A DNA stretch of 64,000 nucleotides from Gemmobacter sp. (GCF_034676705.1 NZ_JAUCBS010000009.1:1-64000), one strand, 5' to 3'; shown: positions 17,200-25,380, counted from the first letter of the stretch. Numbers and translations: made by a program. Notes: a model not told the origin generated them from the sequence alone.

Positions 17200-17885
17200 G
17201 CGATCTCCTTCAGGGCGATGGTGTCAAAGCCCGGGTCCAGACGTTCCTGCGCAGCCGACAGCCGCTCACCGATCATCAGGCGCAGCTCGTCCACCAGCTC
17301 GGCAAGGTCGTCGATTTCCACGGAATGCAACAGGACGCTGCCGCCCTCACTGGCAAAGGCGCGGATCTGTTCCTTGATCAGCGCGCGCGCGCCGACATCC
17401 ACACCATGCGTGGGTTCGTCAAGCAACAGAACCTGCGTCAATCCCAGCATCCAGCGGGCAAACAAGACTTTTTGTTGATTGCCCCCCGACAGGATCCCGG
17501 CAGGCAGCGACGGATTGCGTGGACGAATGTCCAGTTGTTCCATCAGCGGGGCGACGGCGGCATCCAACGCCCAGCCATTCAGTGTTCCGGCACGGGTGAA
17601 CCGGCCGAGATGCGGCAAGACGATATTGTCACGTACCGACATTGCCGGAACGATGGCGCGGTGCCGTTCGCTGGGAACATAGCCGATGCCACCAGCAATG
17701 GCCTGATCCGGCCCGGTCAGTTCCACCGCACCCGCCGGCGTGGCCAGGCTTCGGCGTCCCTCTGCCCCAAAAAGGCTGCGAAGGAATTCCTCGATCCCGC
17801 TACCCAACAGGCCGTGCAACCCGCTTATGCGGCCTCGGCGCAAGGCGAGTGTGCCGCCGCCGGGCGTTGCGGCCTCGTACAGTAC
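17130..17885 (-). pseudogene. Ribose-type ABC ATPase, C-terminal part, split by IS copy 2
   Basis: The last 251 codons of an RbsA-like tandem ATPase, starting VLYEAATPGGG and containing the second-domain signature ILSGGNQQK and Walker B LLLDEPTHGVD. The second domain is a degenerate Walker A type, usual in this family. An ATG inside the insertion sequence at 17972 opens a frame fused to this part, so a fragment with one nucleotide-binding domain could be made. With the N-terminal part at 19,258-20,030 the original protein would have been about 509 residues. Confidence 0.88.
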
Positions 17886-17962
17886 TGATGCGGTGGATGC
17901 CCCCACCAACGGCATCTCATATGCCATGATGGTTCGATTGGAACCGAACGGAGGGCGCACCG

Positions 17963-18979
17963 ATGACGACAAATATCAGCATGCTGGCGATAGATCTTGC
18001 GAAGGGTAGCTTCCAGGTCTGCGCTGTCGGGCCGGAGGGGACGGTTCTATACAACCGAAGTTTGTCGCGGACGCGTCTGGCGACGCTTCTCGCCGACCAG
18101 CCCGCGTGCATCGTTGCGATGGAGGCCTGCGCCACTTCGCATCACTGGGGCCGGGTGGCACAACGGCACGGCCACGAGGTTCGGCTTGTCCCGGCGGCCT
18201 ATGTGAAGCCGTTTGTGAAGCGTCAGAAGAACGACAAGGCGGACGCGGAGGCCATCGCGGAAGCGGCCTTGCGCCCGACCATGCGCTTCGTGGCAGTCAA
18301 GAGCGCAGAGACCCAGGGGCGCGCGGTCGCATTCCGGACGCATCAATGTCTGGTCCGGCAACGCACGCAACTCATCAACGCGCTTCGAGGACATCTGGCC
18401 GAGTTCGGCCTCGTGGCGCCGAAGGGACCGGCGAGCCTGAAGGTGCTGGAGAACGCGCTGGAAGACGAGGCCACAGACCTGCCATGCCCGGTTCGGGAGA
18501 TGGGAACAATTTACCTTAGCCAAATCGCGCGGCTCACCGAGGTGATCGAACAGTTAGCGGACGAACTTGAGACGGCATCGAAGACAGATGCACAGCTGCG
18601 AAGATTGTGTACCATCCCCGGGATCGGCCCGGTCACCGCTGGCGCGGTCTCGGCGTTCGCCCCGGACCTCGACACATTCGACAGCGGACGCAACTTCGCC
18701 GCGTGGCTTGGCCTGGTGCCCAGGCAGAGGTCGACGGGCGGCAAGACCAAGCTGGGTTCGGTCAGCAAGATGGGCCAGACCGACATCCGCCGCCTTCTGA
18801 TTGTCGGCGCCATGAGCGTGATCCGCTGGGTGGTTCGCAAGGGCGGCAGTGCGAACCGCTGGCTGGCCGCGCTGGTGGCGCGCAAGCCCAGGATGGTCGC
18901 GGCCGTCGCGCTGGCGAACAAGATGGCTCGTATGATCTGGGCCCTGACAACGAAGAAAGAGGATTATCGAATGGCGTGA
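17963..18979 (+). CDS. IS110/IS1111-type transposase (DEDD recombinase), copy 2
   Basis: A 338-residue recombinase that matches copy 1 except for nine substitutions (T164N, S175C, D186S, Q190R, A204T, A230S, Q332K, N334D, V338A). All presumed catalytic residues (D11, E54, D91, D94, S257) are retained. Substitutions cluster in the linker region 164-230 and in the last seven residues; the first 163 residues are identical. Such a mosaic suggests recombination between related elements rather than simple drift from one parent. Confidence 0.95.
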   Translation: MTTNISMLAIDLAKGSFQVCAVGPEGTVLYNRSLSRTRLATLLADQPACIVAMEACATSHHWGRVAQRHGHEVRLVPAAYVKPFVKRQKNDKADAEAIAEAALRPTMRFVAVKSAETQGRAVAFRTHQCLVRQRTQLINALRGHLAEFGLVAPKGPASLKVLENALEDEATDLPCPVREMGTIYLSQIARLTEVIEQLADELETASKTDAQLRRLCTIPGIGPVTAGAVSAFAPDLDTFDSGRNFAAWLGLVPRQRSTGGKTKLGSVSKMGQTDIRRLLIVGAMSVIRWVVRKGGSANRWLAALVARKPRMVAAVALANKMARMIWALTTKKEDYRMA

Positions 18980-18999
18980 TCTGACCAAGAGCAGGGTCT

Positions 19000-19257
19000 G
19001 GACACGGCATGGCCGCAAGGCCGGGGTGAGCGATCGACGAGGAGTAGGCGACACGGACTTCGAAGTTCAAGGCGGGAGATTCAGTCCCGGGGCTCGAGCG
19101 CTTGCAGCTCTCTGAACCGATGTGAACCCAGCCTTCCGAACAGCATACCGGCCCGTGGCGTCATGGAAGGCCACGCTCAGAGGCCTGACACACGTCCGAT
19201 CGAAGACCCCGCCGACGATCCGAAGATATTGCTTGCCAAACAGGGGGCATCCACACA
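19000..19257 (+). ncRNA. Candidate bridge RNA (seekRNA) region of IS copy 2
   Basis: Identical to 9097-9354 of copy 1. It contains a GGCC-GCAA-GGCC hairpin around 19,011-19,022. A hairpin closed by TTCAG (19,080-19,084) and CTGAA (19,112-19,116) has CCCGGGGC at 19,086-19,093 in its loop. Another hairpin is closed by CCTTCC (19,132-19,137) and GGAAGG (19,165-19,170). CCCGGGGC is the exact complement of GCCCCGGG in the right flank of this insertion. The GTGGCGTCA of the last loop can pair with CCAC and, with one G-T wobble, TGATGC of the element ends. Transcript ends are not determinable here. Confidence 0.55.
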
Positions 19258-20030
19258 GGCCCCGGGGGAGAAACCGGATGGTGGCGCGCCTGCCGCAGTT
19301 GCTGGCCAGAGATAGCCACCACCAGATCGTGCTGGGAATATCCGCCCCGTGCCAGTGAAGCCACCACCCGGCCATCCCGCAGCGCAGTCACCCGGTCGCA
19401 CAGGCGGCCAATCTCGTCCAGCCGGTGCGACACATAGATCAGCGCCGTGCCCTGTGCCTTCAGCCGCAGGATCATGTCGAACAGGCGGTCCACCTCGGCC
19501 GCACCAAGGGCCGCCGTCGGCTCGTCCAGAATCAGCAGACGGGCCTGCCGCGCCATGGCGCGGGCAATGACGACGGACTGGCGCGCCGCAAACGACAGGG
19601 AGCCAATCGGTTTGCGCGGGTCGATCTCGACGCCCAACGCGGCAAGCCGCTCACGGGCCAGCGCTTCGGTTGTCCGGCGATTGACCAGCGGCAGGCCCGC
19701 GTGGCGGGCCCAATGGCCCAACATGACATTGTCGGCCACGCTCATCGCGGGCACCACGCGCAGTTCCTGCGGGATCAGGGCAACATGCCGCTCGGTTGCG
19801 TCGGCGGGAGAGCGGGGGCGATACTCCTGCCCGTCCAGCACCATCTCGCCGCGATCGGCCTGATAAACGCCCGTCACGATCTTGAGCAGGGTGGACTTGC
19901 CAGCCCCATTTCCGCCGACCAGCCCCAGAATCTCGCCGCGTCTGACCGTCAGGTCGACACCGTCCAAGGCCAACGTCTGGCCGAATCGCTTGGCGAGATT
20001 GCGTATGGCAAGGACGGCATCGTCGGTCAT
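19258..20030 (-). pseudogene. Ribose-type ABC ATPase, N-terminal part, split by IS copy 2
   Basis: About 258 codons with Walker A GGNGAGKST near residue 39, the signature-like region GSLSFAARQSVVIARAMA, and Walker B LLILDEPTAALG, followed by the switch VSHRLDEI. In this family the first domain is catalytically competent. The frame continues into insertion-sequence DNA and ends there. It is the first gene of the minus-strand transporter group. Direct joining of the two halves leaves a one-base frame discrepancy, so the precise junction or an added base is unresolved. Confidence 0.88.
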
Positions 20031-20084
20031 GAGGCTCTCCAGGAGGCTCGATCTCTGGACCGAAGGCTAGGAAAGCCGTGGCCA

Positions 20085-20104
20085 TCCTGTCAATATCGAA
20101 TATT
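20085..20104. promoter_or_regulatory. Probable promoter/operator of the ribose-type ABC operon
   Basis: AATAT-CGA-ATATT is a 13-base dyad at 20,092-20,104, overlapped by minus-strand TTGACA. The minus-strand string ATATTGACAGGA also occurs upstream of the dioxygenase reductase near 3736-3747. It may be a -35 region or a shared operator half. No experiment supports either reading. Confidence 0.4.
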
Positions 20105-20191
20105 AATCGGTAATGTCTCTTTTCCCGCGATGCCGATCTGGAAGGTTCGTCAAGTATATGATTCAGAATGAAAAAATTTTCTGTCGATACC

Positions 20192-20243
20192 GGGGCGGGC
20201 GCTGGAAATCCGGGCAGATCATCTGCATTTCCCCACCCGCCCC
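20192..20243 (-). terminator. Large palindromic hairpin after the metallohydrolase gene
   Basis: Three nested arm pairs make a 52-base structure: GGGGCGGG with CCCGCCCC, GGAAAT with ATTTCC, and GCAGAT with ATCTGC. It begins four bases after the stop of the upstream minus-strand gene. On that strand an AAAATTTTTT tract follows about 11 bases later. It probably ends transcription of that gene. Confidence 0.55.
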
Positions 20244-20247
20244 GTCG

Positions 20248-21144
20248 CTATTGCCCGGCATAGTATCGGATGGCGAAATCAATCCATTCGGGCGCCTCCC
20301 AATCGGGATGCGCGGCCCGAATCACGGGGGCCAACCGGGCAACAAGATCTGTGCCGGCGACGCCCGCAGAAGTGGCATCGCGCACCAGCTGTGCCACTTC
20401 ATCCATGTAACCGGCCACTGCCCGGAGAATCTCTGCACCGCCGACTGACCCGTGCCCGGGCACAACGATGGCCGGGTCCAGCACCTGCAAATCGGTCAGA
20501 ATCGACCGCCAGCGTGCAGCATCCAGCACGGCATCGTCCGGCGGGAACCATGGAAAAATCGGAAAGATCCGCTCCTCGGCCAGATCTCCGGTGAACAGGA
20601 TACGATCTGCCGGCAGCCAGACAATCTGATCGGCAGCAGTATGCGCCAGTCCCCAGGTGCGCAGTTCTACCACGCGCCCGCCAAGGTCGATGCGATGAAG
20701 GGGGCCGTCATAGACAGCATCGGGCATCACGATTTCTACACCATCCAGTGCAGCAGAAACGCCGGGGCCAAAGCTGCGGAACATGTCCAGATAGCCCGGC
20801 CCGCGCGATACCAGCTCATCGCGCTGGCCGGCGTTATAGAAGATATGCGCATGGCCCTTGAATGCCTGCGCGCCAAAGCCGTGCTCGGGATGGAAATGGG
20901 TCAGCGTCAGGATCAGCGGCCGATCGCCGGCGATCTTGCGTGCCGATGCCAGCACCGTATCGCCATTGACTGGCCCCATGCCGCAATCCACGACAAGGAC
21001 CGCATCGCGACCCTCGACAATGCCGATGTTGGGCACCAGAGGTATGCGTCGATCCTCGATCACATGAACACCGGGAACCAGGGTCCGCGGCGGGGCTGCG
21101 CTGACGGCTGGCGCGTCAGGCGGCATGGGGGAACGATCTGACAT
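20248..21144 (-). CDS. Metallo-beta-lactamase-fold hydrolase
   Basis: A 298-residue metallo-beta-lactamase superfamily protein. The first metal motif is THFHPEHG (H83, H85, E87, H88), with Glu where the usual HxHxDH has Asp. Later motifs are LAHTAAD, FTGDLAEE and PGHGS, so the other metal ligands appear present. The Glu variant occurs in some family branches and may alter the second metal site. No signal peptide is seen. It is divergent from an isochorismatase-like gene across a 107-base gap. A hydrolytic step (lactone, thioester or amide) in the nearby catabolic island is plausible. Confidence 0.82.
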   Translation of the reverse strand: MSDRSPMPPDAPAVSAAPPRTLVPGVHVIEDRRIPLVPNIGIVEGRDAVLVVDCGMGPVNGDTVLASARKIAGDRPLILTLTHFHPEHGFGAQAFKGHAHIFYNAGQRDELVSRGPGYLDMFRSFGPGVSAALDGVEIVMPDAVYDGPLHRIDLGGRVVELRTWGLAHTAADQIVWLPADRILFTGDLAEERIFPIFPWFPPDDAVLDAARWRSILTDLQVLDPAIVVPGHGSVGGAEILRAVAGYMDEVAQLVRDATSAGVAGTDLVARLAPVIRAAHPDWEAPEWIDFAIRYYAGQ

Positions 21145-21184
21145 GATAGTCTCCTTCGCAGAGCGTTGTTGCGGGTTGCCTTAT

Positions 21185-21208
21185 AGATTCGTTAAGTAAG
21201 AATTGAAT
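21185..21208. promoter_or_regulatory. Candidate MarR operator between metallohydrolase and isochorismatase-like genes
   Basis: This 24-base AT-rich stretch contains CGTTAAGTAAGAATTGAAT. It matches the stretch at 30,100-30,123, upstream of the Liv-type binding protein and the MarR gene, at 18 of 24 positions by eye. The shared core GTTAAGT with a downstream TGAAT suggests one regulator for both divergent promoters. Confidence 0.4.
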
Positions 21209-21251
21209 TACATGCTAGTTCTTTCATGCCATCTGTAGCGGAGTGATATCC

Positions 21252-21869
21252 ATGGTGCATCCCACCGCCCTTCTTGCGCTTCACTTCCAGAACGAGGTGA
21301 TCCATCCGAACGGTGCCATCCGTGTCGGCATGGCCGAGGATTCGCCGGACCGCGGGCGACTGATCGCCAATGCCGCGCGCCTGCTGGGCGGAATGCGCGC
21401 TGCCGGGGTGCCTGTCGTATCTGTGCGCATCGCCTTTCGCCCCGATCATGCCGATGTAATCCAGAACTGCCGCATTTTCCGCGATGTGGTTCGGCTGGGT
21501 GCGATGGTCGAGGGTAGCTGGGGGGCCGACTTTGTGACTGGTCTGGGCCCGCTACCCGGCGAACATGTCGTCAAGCACAGCAGGACGAATGCTTTCATCG
21601 GCGCTCCGCTGGAGGAAGTGTTGCGCTGCCTGGATGTGCGGCACCTGATCGTGGCGGGGGTTTCGACCAATTCGGTGGTCGAGGCGACGGTTCGCCATGC
21701 ATCGGATGTCGGATATCATGTCACGGTGGCGGCTGACGCCTGCTCGGCAGGCGATCCGGCCCTGCATGCCGCCTCGCTGCGCAACATGGAACTGGTGGCC
21801 GACATATCGACCACCGACGACATTCTTTCGCGGCTGCCGGGTGCCACCCCCCCTATCCGTTCAGAATGA
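21252..21869 (+). CDS. Isochorismatase-family protein lacking the usual catalytic residues
   Basis: A 205-residue isochorismatase/cysteine-hydrolase fold protein. In the family a D-K-C triad is catalytic. Here the Asp position reads LLALHFQN with His11, the Lys is kept (K108 in VVKHSRTN), and the Cys position reads TNSVVEAT with Val142. The general fold signatures, including the GV-TN loop, are intact, so decay seems unlikely. It may be a non-hydrolytic or altered enzyme. I chose the ATG at 21252 after CGGAG; a GTG nine bases upstream is possible. Its end overlaps the convergent GMC gene by 17 bases. Confidence 0.8.
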   Translation: MVHPTALLALHFQNEVIHPNGAIRVGMAEDSPDRGRLIANAARLLGGMRAAGVPVVSVRIAFRPDHADVIQNCRIFRDVVRLGAMVEGSWGADFVTGLGPLPGEHVVKHSRTNAFIGAPLEEVLRCLDVRHLIVAGVSTNSVVEATVRHASDVGYHVTVAADACSAGDPALHAASLRNMELVADISTTDDILSRLPGATPPIRSE

Positions 21870-23448
21870 AATCTGCACAGCGTTCGCCGATCAGCATCGA
21901 CACCGCGTTGGTATTCCCACTGACCAGCCGCGGCATGATCGAGGCGTCGGCAACCCGCAGTCCGGCGATACCGCGCAGCCGGAGTTGCGGATCCACGACA
22001 GCCGCTGCATCGGAACCCATGCGACAGGTTCCCGCGATATGGCTGATGGGGCGAACATACTTGCGGGCGAAGGCTGCCTCGTCGTGCATGTCGGCCGCAC
22101 CCTCGGGCGAGGAATGGATCTCTCCGCTGACCAGCCGCCGGAACGACGGTGCGGCTGCCAGTTCACGGGCGGCGCGCACACCCCGCACCAGCGTCTCGAC
22201 ATCGGCCACATCAGAAAGCGAGCCGCCATCGTAATGCAGAGGGGCGGCCGGATCGGCGCTGGACAACGCAACGCGGCCGCGTGATTCGGGCCGCAGCAAC
22301 GACACGCAGATCGTGACGCCATGTCCGTCGGGTGCGGCCCATTCGGGGGATCCCAGCAAGGAGGGTATCATGTAGATCTGCACATCGGGGCGACCACTGC
22401 GCAGCGTGTCTACAAAAGCGCCTGCCTCGGCCACTGTCGTGCGCAATACACCACTGTTGAACAGCTTGTATTGCAGACCATGCTTCAAGGCCGCCATGCC
22501 CTTGTCCTGCCCGATCAGGCTGATCGGTTCCCGCAGGCGGAAATGCAACGGAACTTCGTAGTGGTTCTGCAAATCTGCGCCGACTGCTGGCGCATCGCGC
22601 AGCACCGTGATGCCGTGCCGTGCCAGTTGGTCTGCCGGGCCGATGCCCGACAGCATCAGCAGCTTGGGCGACTGGAAGGCACCTGCGGACAGCACCACTT
22701 CCTGGCGGGCGACCACCGTCACGGACTCGCCTCCCGCATTCCGGTAGGTCACGCCGGTGGCCCGTCCCCCTTCGATGACGATACGCTGTACCTGGCAGCG
22801 GGTGCGTACGGCCACCTTGTCGCCCCCCGGCAAGCGGCGCAAAAAGGTCTCTGCGCTGCTGCTACGGCGGCCATCGGCGGCGGTCACCTGAAAGAAGCCC
22901 ACGCCTTCCTGCCGCGCTCCGTTGAAATCGGCGTTGAACGGCAATCCGATCTCTTGCCCAGCCTGGACAAAGACCTTGCTGGAGTGGAACCCGTACTGCA
23001 TGGATCCGATCCTCAGCGGACCATCCGTGCCGTGATAGGGGCCGGAAAACACATCGTTGCATTCGGCACGACGAAAGTACGGCAGAACCTGATCCCAGCC
23101 CCAACCATCGCAACCCAGATCGCGCCAGGCGTCATAGTCCTCTGGCGTGCCCCGGATATAGATCATTGCGTTGACCGAGCTGCCGCCACCCAGCGTATTG
23201 GCCTGCGGCACATGCAGCACCCGATCACCTGCACCGGCCTGCGGGGTCATGCGGGCAAGGCTGACCCGTTCCGAGGCAAACAGGCGGATGAAGGCGCCTG
23301 GAATGTGAATGAACGGCGTATTGTCATCGGCGCCCGCTTCCAGCAACAACACCTTGCGACCGGCTTCGGCCAGACGGCCTGCAACGGCGCAGCCTGCTGA
23401 CCCGCCACCGACGACGATATATTCGAAAGTTTCCCCAGCTGTGGCCAT
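21853..23448 (-). CDS. GMC-family FAD oxidoreductase
   Basis: A 531-residue flavoenzyme of the choline dehydrogenase/glucose oxidase type. It shows the N-terminal FAD site VVGGGSAGCAVAGRL, the GMC signature LGGGSSVNAMIYIRGTPEDYD, and a C-terminal HIAGTCRMG with the catalytic His and SGNTNA with the Asn. GGGAGAG precedes the ATG at 23448. Such enzymes oxidise alcohols to aldehydes. It is the third enzyme gene after the Liv importer, with gaps of 38 and 80 bases between the enzyme genes, pointing to one catabolic transcript. Confidence 0.9.
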   Translation of the reverse strand: MATAGETFEYIVVGGGSAGCAVAGRLAEAGRKVLLLEAGADDNTPFIHIPGAFIRLFASERVSLARMTPQAGAGDRVLHVPQANTLGGGSSVNAMIYIRGTPEDYDAWRDLGCDGWGWDQVLPYFRRAECNDVFSGPYHGTDGPLRIGSMQYGFHSSKVFVQAGQEIGLPFNADFNGARQEGVGFFQVTAADGRRSSSAETFLRRLPGGDKVAVRTRCQVQRIVIEGGRATGVTYRNAGGESVTVVARQEVVLSAGAFQSPKLLMLSGIGPADQLARHGITVLRDAPAVGADLQNHYEVPLHFRLREPISLIGQDKGMAALKHGLQYKLFNSGVLRTTVAEAGAFVDTLRSGRPDVQIYMIPSLLGSPEWAAPDGHGVTICVSLLRPESRGRVALSSADPAAPLHYDGGSLSDVADVETLVRGVRAARELAAAPSFRRLVSGEIHSSPEGAADMHDEAAFARKYVRPISHIAGTCRMGSDAAAVVDPQLRLRGIAGLRVADASIMPRLVSGNTNAVSMLIGERCADFILNG

Positions 23449-23528
23449 CTCACTCTCCCAAGGGTCGAAGTTCATGGTCCGGCCCGCAGATATTGCGGAC
23501 CGGCTGTTCGGTCGTGGTGGACGGCGCC

Positions 23529-24728
23529 TCAGATCACGCCGGGTTCGGGGGGCAAGCCCATAAGGTGGCGACCCAGGACACGCGCAGCAATATCGTAGTC
23601 GACGTAGTAGTGGCCGGCCGCCATGTGGACGTCGCGCCAGAACCGCTGTGCAGGATTGGACAGATAGCCTGCGCTGCCACCAGATGCGTTGTAGAGGCGG
23701 TCGGTTGCCTGAACCGCAATCTTGACCACATAGGACTGCGTGGTTCGCCAGCCGACAAGCACGTCCGGCGTAGGCGCAAGCTCACCGCGCGCAAGACGCA
23801 GGAAGTCATGCCAGTCCTGTTCGATCAACGCCGTGGCCGCCCGCAGATCCTGATGCGATTCCGCCAACCGCATCAGCGACGGCGCCGAGTCGATGGTTTT
23901 CAGCCCGGTCAGCGCGCTGACCCTGCCTCTCAGTCGCTCGGAATAGGCACGCACCATCCCGTCTGCCGCACCAAGGGCGACAACCGAAAAGCTGGCGCCG
24001 AAGATGGCCGAGAACGGGATGCGGTACAATTCACCGTCATGCAGGCCGATGCCGCGCGATTGCCCCATGAACAAGGCGCCCATGGTCTCGATCCGGTGTT
24101 CAGGGACAAAGACCCCGTCGATCACGATGTCCTTGGACCCGGTGCCCTTGAGGCCGGCGGTGAACCAGGTATCCACAATCTGCACCTCGGCGCGTGGCAC
24201 AAGGGCCAGGCAATGCTCGGACGCTCCGGTTTCCGCATTCGGCCTCATGCCACCCAGAATGACCCAGTGCGCATGATCACAACCGCTGGAAAACTGGTAG
24301 CGCCCGGTCAGATGGAAACCGCCTTCGGCCGGGGTGAATTTTCCGGCAGGGGCCACAGAGGACGCGGCATAGCTGTCGGGCCCATTGCCCCAAACCTCGT
24401 CCTGCGCCTGTTTGCTGAACGCAGCGACAACATGGGCATGCCCCATCAGAAGTTGCGTCGCCCAGGCCGTCGAGGGGCAGATCGACGCCAGCAGCCGCGC
24501 CGCGCGGTAGAGATCGACGGGCGATTCCTCGCTGCCGCCATAGGCGCGCGGCACCATGCCACGCAGATAGCCGATGTCGCGCAACGCCTGCACATTGGCA
24601 TCAGGCACCCGGCGCAGATCCTCGGCCTGCACGACATTTGCACCGACAAGGTCCAGGATACTGCGCATCCGCTCGGTAACAGATGCGACGCCGGTGACCT
24701 GCCCGGTCCCAGGATTGGAGATGTTCAT
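23529..24728 (-). CDS. Acyl-CoA-dehydrogenase-like flavin-dependent monooxygenase
   Basis: A 399-residue protein with the acyl-CoA dehydrogenase fold. The N-terminal helical part includes MVPRAYGGSEES, the middle beta part includes FHLTGRYQFSSGCDHAHW, and the C-terminal helices end in ASGGSAGYLSNPAQRFWRD. These match the two-component monooxygenases (HpaB-like group D, DszC relatives) rather than true acyl-CoA dehydrogenases, because the catalytic Glu region is replaced. AGGAG precedes the ATG at 24728. A separate flavin reductase would be needed; none is encoded nearby. Confidence 0.82.
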   Translation of the reverse strand: MNISNPGTGQVTGVASVTERMRSILDLVGANVVQAEDLRRVPDANVQALRDIGYLRGMVPRAYGGSEESPVDLYRAARLLASICPSTAWATQLLMGHAHVVAAFSKQAQDEVWGNGPDSYAASSVAPAGKFTPAEGGFHLTGRYQFSSGCDHAHWVILGGMRPNAETGASEHCLALVPRAEVQIVDTWFTAGLKGTGSKDIVIDGVFVPEHRIETMGALFMGQSRGIGLHDGELYRIPFSAIFGASFSVVALGAADGMVRAYSERLRGRVSALTGLKTIDSAPSLMRLAESHQDLRAATALIEQDWHDFLRLARGELAPTPDVLVGWRTTQSYVVKIAVQATDRLYNASGGSAGYLSNPAQRFWRDVHMAAGHYYVDYDIAARVLGRHLMGLPPEPGVI

Positions 24729-24766
24729 GATCAAGCTCCTGTTTTGATTGGATCCTGCGACGACAA

Positions 24767-25219
24767 TCACGCCGTCGCCAGCAGACGTGCCTTCAGCGCC
24801 GCAGCGTCGGCATCGCGCAACCCGTCCAGTTCGGGCGTGCGAATGACGTTTTCCTGTTCGACCGGATCATTCCGCGACGAAACCGATGTCGCGGATTCGG
24901 TATCGGAAAGATTATAGGCCGCATGCGGGATCCCCGGCGGGATGAAGCAGAAGTCCCCTGGCTCGATCACGCAAAGTTCCTCCAGCTGCGGGCCGTAATA
25001 CAGTGCGACCCGGCCGGTGACCCCATAGACGGCGGTTTCGAAATTGCGATGGTAGTGGGGTTTGGCGCTGCCTCCGGGGTCGAAGGCCGTCAGGTTCATT
25101 GACAACCCCTGCGACCCGGCGGACATGGCCGAAATGCCGAAGAACTGCGGCATGCCCTGAACAGCGACCGTGGTTTCCTTCGGGCGCAGCAAGACAACTT
25201 TCTGGATATCATCGCTCAT
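24767..25219 (-). CDS. Cupin-domain protein
   Basis: A 150-residue single-domain cupin. Motif 1 is PHYHRNFETAVYGVTG with His, His and Glu metal ligands, and motif 2 is PGDFCFIPPGIPHAAYN. Two adjacent ATG codons follow AAGGAG; I prefer the second for spacing. It lies between the Liv importer genes and the flavin monooxygenase, so it may be a dioxygenase, isomerase or small-molecule sensor of the same pathway. Its start overlaps the stop of a short upstream frame (25,219-25,380). Confidence 0.8.
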   Translation of the reverse strand: MSDDIQKVVLLRPKETTVAVQGMPQFFGISAMSAGSQGLSMNLTAFDPGGSAKPHYHRNFETAVYGVTGRVALYYGPQLEELCVIEPGDFCFIPPGIPHAAYNLSDTESATSVSSRNDPVEQENVIRTPELDGLRDADAAALKARLLATA

Positions 25220-25380
25220 CATACTCTCCTTAGCTTCAAGGGGGTTTTACGCATGGGACGGGCCGGGACCGGCGCGGGGTTCCACAGGAAAAGCAGCCGA
25301 TCGGGTCGCAGCCCGGCCAGGCAATCGGGGTCGTTGCCAGCCGGCGTCAGCGTGTCAGAACACAGGGCCGCAAACCGCAT
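25219..25380 (-). CDS. Possible 53-residue protein coupled to the cupin gene
   Basis: A short frame (MRFAALCSDTLTPAGNDPDC...) starts after GAAGGG, 46 bases past the livM stop. It ends in a TGA that overlaps the cupin ATG codons, an arrangement typical of coupled genes. No family is recognised. Four prolines, many arginines and no hydrophobic helix are seen. It may equally be a leader frame or chance; the 204-base gap holds nothing else I can support. Confidence 0.35.
   Translation of the reverse strand: MRFAALCSDTLTPAGNDPDCLAGLRPDRLLFLWNPAPVPARPMRKTPLKLRRV

Larger units (their letters stand above)
17886..19257 (+). mobile_element. IS110-family, IS1111-group insertion sequence, copy 2
   Basis: The same element as copy 1 in opposite orientation, 1,372 bp, inserted in a ribose-type ABC ATPase gene. 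Subterminal 12-bp inverted repeats lie at 17,893-17,904 and 19,243-19,254; the right one is three bases from the end. In element orientation the flanks are ...CAGTAC on the left and GGCCCCGGGG on the right. Copy 1 has CAGAAC and CGCCCCGG at the same places, so the two target sites are related. Exact ends are uncertain by one or two bases. Confidence 0.9.

Noticed and set aside
9097..19257. Composite transposon bounded by the two inverted IS copies
   Set aside because: Both halves of each broken gene flank the respective IS copy, so each is a separate insertion and the intervening DNA was not moved as a unit.
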